Assembly: GCA_922989275.2 (NCBI GenBank)
Contig: OV277858.1
Location: 17,657,427 to 17,721,426 of the forward strand
Length of the DNA: 64,000 bases
Origin: Gari tellinella
Lineage: Eukaryota; Mollusca; Bivalvia; Cardiida; Psammobiidae
Direction: 5' to 3'
The translations under genes were made by a program, and so were the position numbers. The notes beneath the pieces are model-generated. The model saw only the letters and a program-made list of their open reading frames with translations, did no database searches and was not told the DNA's origin. Shown one piece after another: positions 11,626 to 22,888 of this stretch (its first letter is position 1; each line of letters opens with the position of its first letter).

Positions 11626-12242
11626 TTCAGTATAAAGATGAACATGATATTGGAACAACCTGCTGTGTTTTGGTCATTTTTTGCACGAATTTAATTCATC
11701 TGTCCATACTTGGACTCAATTCAAACTGCAAAATGATGCTCTACAACATTAACGAACTGGTTCTCGACAGGTAATGCCGACATATTTAGGAATGTGATAT
11801 TCCAAAGAGTTCGGTATAACCGTTGTGAGCCAGCGGGAGGTTGTTTAATATACATCTTGAATTTAAGTTTTAAAACAATTACAAATGTACAAGTAAAGCT
11901 TATATGACAATACATACATCATAAAAATATGAATACTTAATTGGGGAATGCAAACGAAAGGAGGTCGACAGAATCAGACTAGGTTCTTGCTCTTTGACAT
12001 ATTTCACAAGTTTATATCAATCAATATTAAGCCCGGAAGTATTAAATCGACCCACCCATGGGTCACAAGCTTTAAAAGGAACTAAATAGGAAACTTTATA
12101 AAATCTTAATAAAAATCTCAAGGCCCAGAATTTGCAATTTTAAGTGCAGAGTATCGCCGTGAAAACCTATGTCAATTGTTTTAAATTCCTAGTCCTCATA
12201 TAAATTTAATGAGTCTCTTAGTTTTTACATTATTAGTTATAT
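11626..12242. other. Stretch with no recognised feature
   Basis: Between the last decayed satellite units and the 5' break of the LINE. A 64-codon open frame on the minus strand at 11721-11915 has no recognisable content. Confidence 0.4.
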
Positions 12243-14642
12243 ATATTACCTAAATCTCCACTCTCTCTTAAATCTCTTGCTGGAATTAAAGTGCATGATT
12301 TGGCAGATGCAGGTAGGGAGATCTCCCAGCAGAAAATCAGTCCTCATGCACCCATGCCCAATATCAAGATCTCAAAAGATGGTGTTGAGAAGCTTCTAAC
12401 GAACTTAAACCCCCATAAGGCCGCTAGGCCTTATAAAATCAGACCAATAATCCTCAAAAATGCCCATAAAGAATTTGCACCAATTATTTCAGAACTCTTT
12501 AGAAAATCTCTAGTGACCCACACCCTACCCGATATATGGAAAATGGCCAATGTCGCTCCCATATTCAAGAAAGGCTCCCGGTCAGACCCAGCCAACTACC
12601 GCCCGATATCTCTAAACTGTATTCTGTGTAAAACATTAGAGCACATAGTAGCTTCCAGCATCACCAAACACTTTACTAATCACAATCTCTTCTATAAGCT
12701 CCAGCATGGATTCAGGCAAAAAAGGTCATGTCAAACGCAACTTCTTATGCTAATAGACGATATCCTCCACTCTGTAAATCTCAAAAGCCAAGTAGATATC
12801 ATACAACTTTATTTTTCCAAGGCTTTTGACATGGTTAATCATGGTAAACTTCTGTACAAGCTCCACTTTTATGGTATTAGAGACCGACCACTACAATGGA
12901 TCAAGAGCTTCCTTGATAGCAGATCCCGGTCCGTTGTAGTAAATGGATCCTCCTCCTCCTCCACTATCCCTGTATCCTCTGGAGTCCCTCAGGGCTCAGT
13001 TCTTGGCCCAACTATTTTTCTAATTTACATTAATGATCTTCATGAGCATGTCCAGTCTTCTACTGTGAGGTTGTTTGCGGACGACACAGCCATCACAGTA
13101 AAATCCGGTAAGTAGGCGCATAGTCAAATTTAAGCGCATAGCTAAAATAGGCGCAGTCGACCCTTCACGATTGTTTTCCCTATAAAATAAGCGTATACAT
13201 AATTTGCTTACAAAATGTCTGGCGGAAGTTCTGTACGGTCTAACCCATGAGCCGAAATATATACGGCGCCTTACCTGTCGATAATAACGGTGTTTTCACG
13301 CTTTACCGATGCATTGTGTAATGCATTGTGTAGTGTCCGCAGGCAACAATAGGTAGGTATTTGATATGGGTAAATGTGTGAAAACTAGTAGAAAACTTGA
13401 TAACATGACAACTTCTCACTAAAATTCGTTTATGCTTAATAACATCAGGTGAACAGGTGTAAACTTTACGCTGAGTGGTATTAGTTACTGAATGGTCCAG
13501 TCGCCAGGAAAATTAGCGAGAAAGTCATATTCTAGCGTTTTTTGATGTTATGAAAAAACAACTTGAGGTTTTACAAAATAAACATATGCACGAGAACCTA
13601 AATCAGTACCGGCTCCATTTATGTTAATCACTAAGTGGGTAGGTGCAGTCTGGGAAATGAGCGGTAGGAAAACAATGACCCAGTCTACTTTCAATTTCGA
13701 CTCACTTCCGGTTAAAACACGATCAAATCAACAACGTGGTAAGTTTATTTCGACTTCGAAAGTTAGCGCCGTCTGTCCTTCTTTACAAGCGCATACGCTA
13801 AAATAAGCGCATAGAGGCGTCACTAATTTACAAAATAAGCGTATACGCCTATATTCCGGATTGTACAGTATGTCTCTAACTGTCTCCCCTCACTCCAGCC
13901 TCCTACAGCATGATCTTAAACCACTTGAAATCTGGGAAAAAACATGGGATATGGCCTTCAACCCTTCAGAGTGCCAAGTACTACACATAACTAAACACAG
14001 GACACCTATACCAACATACCATACCCTTCATAACACCACCCTTGACACAGTTTACGCAGCCAAATACTTATGTGTCACTCTTTCCAATGATATTTCATGT
14101 CACACACATATTGATAACATAACAAAAAGAGCAAATCAGACACTCGGTTTTCTCGACGAAATGTAAAAGTCCATTCTGAAAAGCTCAAAGCTGTAGCCTA
14201 TAAGACACTTGTACGGCCGCAGCTTGAATACTGCTCAACTGTCTGGTCACCCCACACCAGCACTCTGATAGACCAACTTGAAGCAATGTAGAATAGAGCG
14301 GCTCGTTAGACTAAAAGGGACTACGGCCTACATCCTCTGTAACTGATATGCTTAATGCACTAGAATGGAGACGACTGGATCTCAGCCGCGTTGATCAACG
14401 CCTAGTCATGTTCCAGAATATTCTGCATAACCAAGTAGCCATCCCACTTCGAAATTATTTGACCACTCTCGAAATTCACATTCACAGGCAATCCAAATCA
14501 TACAAACCAAATCTGACTACCATAAATTCTCTTTTTTCCCTAGGACAGTAGTCCAGTGGAATGCCCTGCCATCTGACATTGTTACCCTGTCCGGCCCAGA
14601 GATCAGTCTGGCTGTTAGCCAGATTGAACATGTCTCACCTTA
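12243..14642 (+). pseudogene. Non-LTR reverse transcriptase, interrupted and mutated
   Basis: Open from about 12243. RT blocks visible are: [58 protein letters not shown] (motif A), [12 protein letters not shown] (motif B) and RLFADDTAI (FADD at 13074-13085, motif C). After the insertion it resumes with LKPLEIWEKTWDMAFNPSECQVLHI, then AKYL, ANQTLGFL, VRPQLEYCSTVWSPH and SFFPRTVVQWNALP (ending near 14640). Motif A reads LYFSKAFD where LDFSKAFD is expected, so the first catalytic Asp is lost. There are also frameshifts near 14160 and 14550 and stops at 14288 and nearby. It is dead. Confidence 0.85.
13109..13854. mobile_element. 746-bp non-autonomous DNA element inserted in the LINE RT
   Basis: Flanked by TCCGG on both sides (13104-13108 and 13855-13859), a 5-bp target duplication. 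Deleting the element and one TCCGG joins the two RT halves in frame. The ends are imperfect inverted repeats, TAGGCGCATA on the left and TAGGCGTATA on the right (complement of 13841-13850). Inside are several copies of AAGCGCATA or AAGCGTATA in both subterminal zones, which look like transposase-binding repeats. The 61-codon open frame at 13621-13806 has no known domain. It is probably a MITE-like derivative. Superfamily not assigned. Confidence 0.8.
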
Positions 14643-14802
14643 AGTTCACCTGTCCTGTTTTTATCTATATTTTAACAAACTACCTTCTTATCTTTTAAAC
14701 ACTCCTTTTATATGTTCTTATTATGTTCTCGGCAGTTGACTCGCGTCAAAGTCCAGGTCCCCACAATGGATTTGACTGAAAGGAAGATAGAGATAGATAG
14801 AT

Positions 14803-14934
14803 ATAGTTTCGTCACAGGGTACATGATAATTTATTCGCGGCTGAAAAAATCATGTTGCCCGAGCCGTTAGGCGAAGGTTACATGATTTGACCAGTCGGGA
14901 ATGAATCCTCATGTACCCTGTGAAGAAACTGTAT
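14803..14934. repeat. Foldback (snapback) element, 132 bp
   Basis: The left arm ATAGTTTCGTCACAGGGTA (from 14803) and the right arm, complement of TACCCTGTGAAGAAACTGT (to 14934), pair with few mismatches over about 24 bp. The asymmetric centre carries CCCGAGCCGTTAGGCGAAGG. Three comparable foldbacks lie at 19545, 36388 and 51803. Confidence 0.8.
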
Positions 14935-17900
14935 AAATAATGTATTATACTGCACATTTTTTACTGTTCACATGAAATATTTCGAATTTTTTCGTGCACA
15001 GCGCCCAAAGTAAACAGTAAAAACCAGCGTCAAAACCTATGACGTTGATCTGAAATGACGTCATCTTTCTGAAGGTTGTTTTTCAAAAGAAAAATAGGCT
15101 CGCTCGTAGACATTGTCGTCATACTTTCCCAGAGTGAATGTGACTGTTGAAAGATGCCGCCCCCCCCCCCCCCCCCCCCCGATTAGTTCTTAGCTGAAAT
15201 GGACTTAAATGGAGGATGCACGATTGAATGCATCCCATCCTGTCGAGCAATTTGCCATCTTTTTTTCTACCAAGACTCAGAGGGCTGTCAAACAATGAAC
15301 ATAGCTGCATGTCTACGAACCCTTTTAGCTCACATGGTACTTGAGGTCACGTATACGGCTCGGTATCCAATCAGAGGAATTTACTTTGCAGTATAATAAA
15401 GACTTGGTATTTGAAAATTTGAAAACTTAAACAACTTCATGTCAAAAACATTTTGATATTTAGTGTAAACCGTTACCTAATACAGTGATCCTCCAATACG
15501 GTGTCCATACTTACAACGATTCGATCGTTACAACATTGATTACCACTTTTGCCCAAACAACACAATGTACCCTTTCTAAAACAATTTCTTCCTAACAACA
15601 CACATATATTATTGCTGTAAAGGGTCAGCGGTGACAAAGAATGAAGAAAAAGTTTTTCCAAACGTGTCCAAACTATACATCCTAGTTTGTTCAGAATCAT
15701 GTAGTAGGCCTCTATCAGATTCGTTAAAAGCAAAGCCCCAGTATTAAAAGTGTCCCCAACCCGCGGCTCTGGTGTCAAATTCTATAACACTGTTGAGAGA
15801 TATAGAGACATTATGGTCCTCTTATTCAAGCAGTTTGATCAAACAAGGAGTATATGTTGCATGGAGAAAAATATATGTAAATGAAATTCACCTGCTTCAA
15901 AGATAAGTGTTTACTTAATTTCTAAAGTAAAAACATTGTAGATATGAGATATAAGTGTTGATTATACCAGGTTAATCCAGACAAAAGTCAATAACTGCTA
16001 AACAAATAGAAGAATAGGAAGGTAGACTTATTGGTAACACTAAAACCACAATATCCTCAATGAGACAATTCTCAACACTATCAATACCCTAAGCCAACTC
16101 ACAGGCGAATGCAATCATCAAGGGCAACGGGGTGCAATTTGCATCACAGATGACCTTTAGCTGTTAGACGCTGAATTATGGCGAGCCCAATTCGAGCATA
16201 TTATGTGCAGAGTTCGAAGAATGATTAATCGCTAAACACGATTATGGTAGTGCAAGTCACCATAAGCATGCAAAGAGTTCACATACGTCACTGATTTAGA
16301 AAGTGAAAATGTTGACATCGACCATCAATGAGAGTGGCAATCCTTTCCAACAAGACTTAGGTCTCAGGGCTATGAATTTACTAGAATTTATAGAGGTATT
16401 CTAGGCGATACGCTACACAAATAGATTAAAGCTCTCGGCTATAAGGGTTGTGATGGTCTAAGTTTCCGTTTTAAATACATGTTAAGCTAGTGACCTATTG
16501 CTGCTGTCATTTATTACTCCGGGACTATAATGCTTTTGACAATCTGGGTAGAGGTTTACTAGGCTATGCTTTTCATCAAATATCTCAAATTTGTGGCTTT
16601 GTGATTTGACACACATTTAGACTGTATCTGATAACGATAAATATATGTAAAGCTTAGGACCACCCCCATCAAGGCCTGTTCAACATACTTACGAGGGTTA
16701 TTCATATTTTTTTTTCTTGGGCATATTTTTGGTACTTACCTGTATACTTATCACGTATGATACATCGTTGAAAAGAGCATGTTCTTGGATATACTGCAAT
16801 GAAACATAGCTTGAAAACACTTCGCTTACTTTCCAGTTCATAGGGACTGACATTGACGATTCATTAATTCATTCATTTATTAGAATTATACTGAATAACA
16901 CTTAATGTTGAAATGACTTAATAATAAAATCGAAATATGCTTCACCTGCTTTAATTGACAGGTGTGTGACTTTCTATTTTGTATAAACATTAAAATTCAC
17001 TATAAAATGATATAAACTGAATTATTAATGAAAAATGTTAAAAGTGTTTTAAACTTTCTTGATAATATCAACTTGTTTTCGGAAAAATGACTTATCTTAT
17101 TTTCTTTTTCATCTAAAAAAGGATCCAGTTTAATAAAAACTGAACAATTTTACATTTTGCATTAATTCAGTCATTAATGTAACAACTATATAGGCTTACC
17201 GAATATATGAATGTCGTTTCTATCGACATACACTTAATACATCACGTTGTTTTGAATCTATGTCAATATATCAGACAAACGATGTCGACATGTTAAAGAA
17301 TAAAACGATATTTGTCCCTTCAGTGAATCTCAATAGTATTTCAAATTCTATAAAATTGCATGAGTGTAGAGTCATTCGTTTGATAGTATTGTAACCTAAT
17401 TTAGACTGTGTCAAATAAGAGTAATGACTTGTGAGATGTATGTTTGTATCCGCAAGAAATAGGCCTTTAAAAGCTTGTATCATACATAAAAATAGTACAT
17501 GTATATTTCAAGAAAATGTCAAAGTAACGCAACTTTTTAAAAGACCCTCGTATATTGCTATATACATGCATGACAATACAGTTCATCCGTATTGTAATAT
17601 ACTGCACTATAATTTTCAGCGAATTGTTACAACTTTATAATTAAGAAAAAAATACTATCTAAATAAATCTGCAATGTAATACAACCCATCAAGTATCTAA
17701 GCTTTGTGCCTTGTTTGTTTTACAATAAGAATTTGTAAAGATTTCTCCAGTTTTTCACTTTGTCGCCATGGGGAAAATAGTTCTTCATTTAAAAACAATT
17801 ATTCTGAAAGATATTTACCTAAAGAAATTTCCTGTAAAGTGTGGTTGCAGTTAGCCACGAAGTTTGGGAGAAGGAGATGTAATATATGTGTATTTGTTCC

Positions 17901-18104
17901 CCGAAATACCGGATACTGTAACGAACAAAAGGTGTTTAGGCGGCCATTTTTTCACTATTTTTTGTGTTTTCATCTTCATGGGAGAGAGTGAAACACTACC
18001 GAAATGGACGAAACACACCTAAATTATGATTTAATAGCTTTCGTTAGTAGTTAAGACACGGTCCGACGAAAAGTAATTTAATAATCCTTCAAAAATTACA
18101 TGTT
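14935..18104. other. Long stretch with no recognised gene
   Basis: Contains a poly(C) run (15160-15180) and a 101-codon open frame on the minus strand (15473-15778) whose product I do not recognise. Near 17840-17915 broken plus-strand frames have a weak resemblance to an acyl-adenylate enzyme (see findings). Otherwise AT-rich and featureless. Confidence 0.4.
15160..15180 (+). repeat. Poly(C) run, 21 bases
   Basis: Uninterrupted C run directly after GCCG. Such runs are error-prone in assembly, so the length is uncertain. Confidence 0.9.
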
Positions 18105-19255
18105 CAATTCAATTCATTTTTTTTTATTTCCTCCATAAAGGAGATATGTTTAACATTACAATAGAATCAACACAAAAAATGCAAATAATTAATTACACAT
18201 GAGATATACATGAGACAAATCAATATTTACTACAAAAAGGTACAGTACTCCTTCTCTTTAGCAACCCCCGTGTAGGAAGTACATTAATGACCACGTTGTT
18301 TATTGCAGGATAAAGGTTTTTAAAGGTTTTGTTGAGAAATTGCGTCTAACTCTCGGGATCTAAGACTGGTGGTATTGGTGAACCTAAGCTTTTTAAAACC
18401 CAAGCAAGGCTGTCTAATTCAGACAGCTTGTTTAAAAGAGGCATTCCAAGGATTGTTCCGATTTTGTTATTTAAGGTATTTTTTAGATCATGTGTTCCAG
18501 TACATTCCCTAAGGAAGTGAACAAGTTCCTCATACGTTGCTGACCCACACAATTTGCACGTTTCGTTCTCCAGTTGTGGGGGCTCTGCGCCATATGTTAG
18601 CTATGGTTGCCATGGTGTATCTAGCTGAACTTTCTTTGAATGTTTCATGCACAATCCATGGCTTAATAGTAGGCTGGGTAATTCTAAAGTATATGAAGTC
18701 ACTATCAGTAGACATTCGCTGGTCCCATAAGTTAGATTCGTTCATAGCAATAGCATTGTACACAATACTTTTCCATATATGTTTTGCGGGAGTGGATCTG
18801 AATAGGAAATAAATGCGTGAACGATAGCGGTAAGTTTATACTTTGAAAGTAAGGTACAAACGTATGGTATGAAACCATACGATACTGATGTCTTGCTAGA
18901 TAGGTACATACAGTATTTACGAGTGAATATTTCTTTCATTATACAAATTGAGGGTAAACTAAGGATTTTGTGTAGAAATAAGAGTTTCATTTTTTCAATT
19001 ATTGAGCAAAGCCTATATAGCCCTAGCATAGATTTAGCCATATCTGATTGAGTAGAAATAGGGAAGCCTTGTATTTTCTTAACGATGAAATGTTGAAAAG
19101 TTTTAATCGCTGTAATGTCGGATTTGGTCATGTTGTTCCATAGTTCTGAGCCATACAGTACAGTGGGAATGATTATCTTGTTATAAATATTTCGAGAGAC
19201 TATTGGGTTGACTCCCCGGGGGTGAATTCCCTTTCCGGCCATAGCATAGTAAACC
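18105..19255 (-). mobile_element. 3' fragment of a non-LTR retrotransposon
   Basis: Only the region after the RT catalytic core remains, followed by a 3' untranslated segment that ends in A-rich sequence near 18105-18140 (T-rich on the plus strand). The 5' break is near 19250. Confidence 0.7.
18346..19242 (-). pseudogene. C-terminal LINE ORF2 region with zinc-knuckle-like end
   Basis: From 19242 downward it reads GKGIHPRGVNPIVS, IPTVLYGSELWNNMTK and KKIQGFPISTQ. The motif order Y-x(2)-A...GLHP...PTxLYGxELW follows RT motif E in LINEs common in bivalves. A frameshift near 18750 leads to DSDFIYFRITQP. Another near 18540 leads to CKLCGSATYEELVHFLREC, a C-x2-C...H...C array that probably binds nucleic acid. 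Three overlapping frames are needed, so the gene is broken. No RT catalytic motif remains. Confidence 0.7.
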
Positions 19256-19544
19256 GTAGAGAGTACGCCCTCCCCCTGACGTACGCCTCTCTGTACGTCA
19301 ATGACGTCTGACGTCTAAATTAACAACATATTACAGTCCCCAATTGATGATTTATATCTTACATCTCACACTTGTTACTTTTGCCTAGCGTTTTTGCACT
19401 TGCATGAGACTTACGATTACGACATAACTTGAGCAAAATGGAAATGGCAGCCATTATGAAATGGCCGCCATCTTGAATATGAATTGCAAATTGAGGTGGC
19501 TAATGGGATAGTTTGGATTAGACATGTCTATACAATAATATATA

Positions 19545-19683
19545 AATATTAGATGGCAGTTTGCGTGACATTCAAATTGTCAACCCGAGAAACAGCATGT
19601 CACCCCGAGGCGTAGCCGAGGGTGACATTCTTGTTTTCGAGGGTTGACAATTTGAATGTCACGCAAACTGATATCTAATATTT
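19545..19683. repeat. Foldback element, 139 bp, about 41-bp arms
   Basis: The left arm (AATATTAGATGGCAGTTTGC..., 19545-19586) and the right arm (19642-19683) are inverted copies with only one or two mismatches. The centre contains CCCCGAGGCGTAGCCGAGG, itself nearly palindromic. It would make a long RNA or DNA hairpin. Confidence 0.85.
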
Positions 19684-21432
19684 ATTTTATTACACCGAGC
19701 TTATCAACCCTGGCTTTGGAATCGTTTTATTCGTCTTTTATAAAATGTGTTGTGAACACCAATTTAGCGCGGACATGTTCATAACGCGGGAAATGACGTC
19801 GCCGTCTTACGACGTCACATTGTTTATAATTATATTACAAGTAAACAAAGAAGAACGTTATGATAAGTAAATTGAAGAAACAGCGTCTTTACATTGTATA
19901 GGTGGCAAATATCCTCTTCCGAAAGTATGGCAAATCGTTAAGGAATGGACAAAAGGAAGCAACTTGTACAGAAAATGCCAAAAGTTGATTATAAGTTACC
20001 ACTCTTTAAAACGTTCCAATGTATCCAATAGCGATTGGCATGTCAAGGCTGACAGTACGTTTTCGGACGTAGTATAAAAGTAATGTCCTTTAGAATGACG
20101 TCACAAAAAGAATATCATAAAGAGTGACAGTATAGATGTAAAAGACATGCAAAATGTTAACTGTAGGTCTATGGGAATTTAACATTGTATCTCAAAGCGA
20201 GGTGTAATAATTGTAGATAGTCCCTTGCTTCCATCATGATTTGAAGTATTTTGCCAAATTATCGAGCTAACGGACCTGGCTAAAATGCAAACAAAATAAT
20301 TGTCATATATATATTCAGTTTTGTTTAAAATGTAGTGTTAGGGGCTCATTTTCAAAAATTATTATAAGCAGGTGTTAATATAACAATATTGCCTTTATAG
20401 ATAAAACAATTGTCCTTGTTAACATATTTCCTTCTGGATAAAACGAAATAATTCGAAAACAGTAGAAAAAGGAAACATGCATAAGGGGCCGAGTCTCACG
20501 ATCGTTCAACCTGAAACCCCTAGATAAGGTAAAGTGCAATGTATTTTAAAATCTAAGTACTGGATCTAAAATATCTCTGCGTGCAAGGAAATGTGCAAGA
20601 AAGTTTCCATGGTTAAAAACAGGAAAATAGAAACATAAGTTGACTAAGTGTCCCACATCGTTGCAGCCAGTTCTGACATGAATCCAACAATGGAATAAGC
20701 ATTGACTACATTCGATTATTATTAATGCCAGTGCCTTCATTAGTACAATAATACAGTAAACCTGGTCAATAACAGGTCATGTATTACAAAGTTTGGACTG
20801 TCGCTGTTATTCATTTATCTGACATACTCGACGTTTGGCACTTTGTATACTACTAGCAAACTCAACCCTACCAACAATACAATAGATAACGTCTGGTTGG
20901 GGCGGTTACATCATTTTCTTTATATTTACCTCATGACAAATCATATTATAGTTTATGTTTATGCTACATCCTTTGTATTTTTTCAATATTTGAGGATGAA
21001 ACTTTTAAAGTCAAATTCCAATGTAAATGTACTATCCATCGGTCATGTAAAATAATTTGTAACTGGTCAAGCATTTTTCCTGCAACCTTGCATATTTCCT
21101 TTAATCTAAAATAATTAACGTCGGTTGGGGACGTCTAAAACGTTTCCTCGCATATTCTCGATTAAAGCTATGACGTTGTTAGAACAAAGGTCCAGTTATA
21201 TTTTTAATAGTTCTTCTTTAACGATCAACCTATCTTAAAGTAGCAAATATTTTTTAAAGAAACGGTTTCCAGGTGACAAACAGTTTTTGTTTTGTCAGAC
21301 ACTACAAAATAATTGGATCCAAACTAATTGATGCATCTTCAATATTCTGAATCAAAAATGCATGTGTAGACTTACTTTTTTGTTTATAAACAATAAGAAA
21401 TACCTCATGTGAACGCAAAAACAAGATTTATT
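19684..21432. other. Stretch with no recognised gene
   Basis: AT-rich. Several ACGTC/GACGT words occur between 19780 and 20110 but form no ordered array. No domain-bearing frame was seen. Confidence 0.4.
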
Positions 21433-21882
21433 ATTGTCGATGATGTTTGAACTGGCACTCATCACTTTCCGTCAACTTTCGTCGATGATGTCGGGATTTT
21501 CCGTTGAATGTTTTGATAAAAATCAATAAATGCTTTCAGCAAAAATGTTGGATTTCATTACTTATACGAATTTTTGTGTAAGACAAGTTTCACTGTACAC
21601 AATTCACACAGGCATGCGTCTATCCGACAAAATGATTAAAGGAAAATATATATCGAAAAAATATAATTGTATTTAAAACTACCATGACTGGGTTCGAACT
21701 CACGACCCTGATATTGGTAGTACGGTGATTAAACCACTGAGCTACTGTCGACTGTGTAACAGACTATGATGTACATTTCATTATTCAATGACTAAATCTC
21801 CAACTGTTGTCCGGAAGATAAAAATAGCTTACGGAAAAAGGCGGAATATGCATAGGGTGCCAGTTCAAACATCATCGACAAT
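21433..21882. mobile_element. 450-bp element with 26-bp perfect terminal inverted repeats
   Basis: ATTGTCGATGATGTTTGAAC... at 21433-21458 is perfectly inverted at 21857-21882. Target duplication is not obvious. The interior carries a tRNA-like segment on the minus strand. No protein is encoded, so it is non-autonomous. It may be a TIR element that captured, or was built around, a SINE-like sequence. Confidence 0.75.
21671..21757 (-). repeat. tRNA-like segment inside the TIR element
   Basis: On the minus strand an A-box-like TAGCTCAGTGGTTTAATC is followed at normal tRNA spacing by a B box, GAGTTCGAACCC. The acceptor and T stems do not pair well, so it is not a functional tRNA gene. It is better read as a SINE head or tRNA pseudogene. 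Confidence 0.55.
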
Positions 21883-22147
21883 ACTCAAATGTATTTTATA
21901 GTTTTTGTCTTTTGTCTCGTATATTTTGAAAGTATTTTTTTTAATACAAGCATATTGAATACCAATAAATCGTACACACTAAAAAATGTACAAAAACACA
22001 AAGCACTACCACACTTTAGTCACAAAGTATCGAAAATGCACCCATCGACAGAAGGTCCCCAATCCAAACGTATCCTCTGTTGTAGTCAAAATGTTACCAT
22101 ATAAAATATATACTATATCGTCATTTCAGCGCCAAAAGGGCTCATCA

Positions 22148-22670
22148 ACAGTGCTTGAGTACAATTTGACCGTTGCCATAGTGGGTTTTTTTTAACACGG
22201 GCTTGAATGTTTAATTTTTCCCATGTTACTAATGATCTTGTCATAGATTTTTTGTTAAATGTTTTACATGTATTTAGTTACTGTGCTGGCGGTCTTTTTG
22301 ATTGTGAGGTTGTGGAACAGGGTTTCTATTTTATGTACACTGTTCGTCTTTATAGGTGAATATAGGAGATAAGTGTGAAGTTGGGCGCCCCTAAACCCAG
22401 GTTTAACCCCCCCCCCCCAGTGGTAGTTAATGATTAATTTATAATTAATTATTGATTTTCTGCTGACCGTACCAAGGCGGGATCCTATGTTCACTTTGCT
22501 TTATGTTTGTCTTGCGTGTTGTTTTCTATTTAGTGTGTAGATGAAGAAATGGGATTGTGCGTGTGTGTGTGTGTGTGTGTGTTTGTTATGGTATGACTGT
22601 GTGTGTGTTCTGCTTGAGAGGTGGGTGTATTGTTTGTGTTGCGTTTCCTGCTTGAGTATTGTGTTAAAAT
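22148..22670 (+). mobile_element. Dispersed PLE-tail repeat, longer copy
   Basis: Starts near CTTGAGTACAATTTGACC and includes CACGGGCTTGAATGTTTA, a segment with GGGCGCCCCTAAACCCAGG, CTGACCGTACCAAGGCGGG and a (GT)n tract at about 22556-22608. It ends near CCTGCTTGAGTAT. All blocks occur in the same order in 44943-45500. On the minus strand part of them occur in 26285-26660 and part in 63255-63600. Interpreted as the 3' untranslated end of a PLE, 5' truncated. Confidence 0.6.
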
Positions 22671-22888
22671 TATCTAAAGAGCCAAAATGGCTCATAGAAA
22701 AAACGACTATTGTATTGTACATATTCAATGCGATTTAAATTAATTTTAAACACTTTTTAACAAGAGAAATCTTTATGTTTAATAAAGCAAGATAGAATGA
22801 TGCACACATCATGGATGGTAAGGTATTATATCTTCACAACAAAATGTCATTGAAAAACATTACCAAGTTCAAGTTAAATTCAATGTCA

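Larger units (their letters stand above)
12243..14805 (+). mobile_element. 5'-truncated Jockey/CR1-group non-LTR retrotransposon
   Basis: Only the reverse transcriptase half and the 3' end are present; no endonuclease is found upstream. The 3' untranslated part ends in GATAGAGATAGATAGATA (about 14787-14804), a microsatellite-like tail typical of such elements. The element was later cut by a 746-bp insertion at 13109-13854. A foldback element abuts its 3' end. Confidence 0.8.

Noticed and set aside
15473..15778. 101-codon minus-strand frame, considered as a transposase fragment
   Set aside because: No catalytic triad or family pattern could be seen; left unassigned.
18537..18812. Plus-strand frame of 91 codons
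   Set aside because: Antisense shadow of the LINE C-terminal region on the minus strand.
21671..21757. Functional tRNA gene
   Set aside because: A- and B-box-like motifs are present but acceptor and T stems do not pair.
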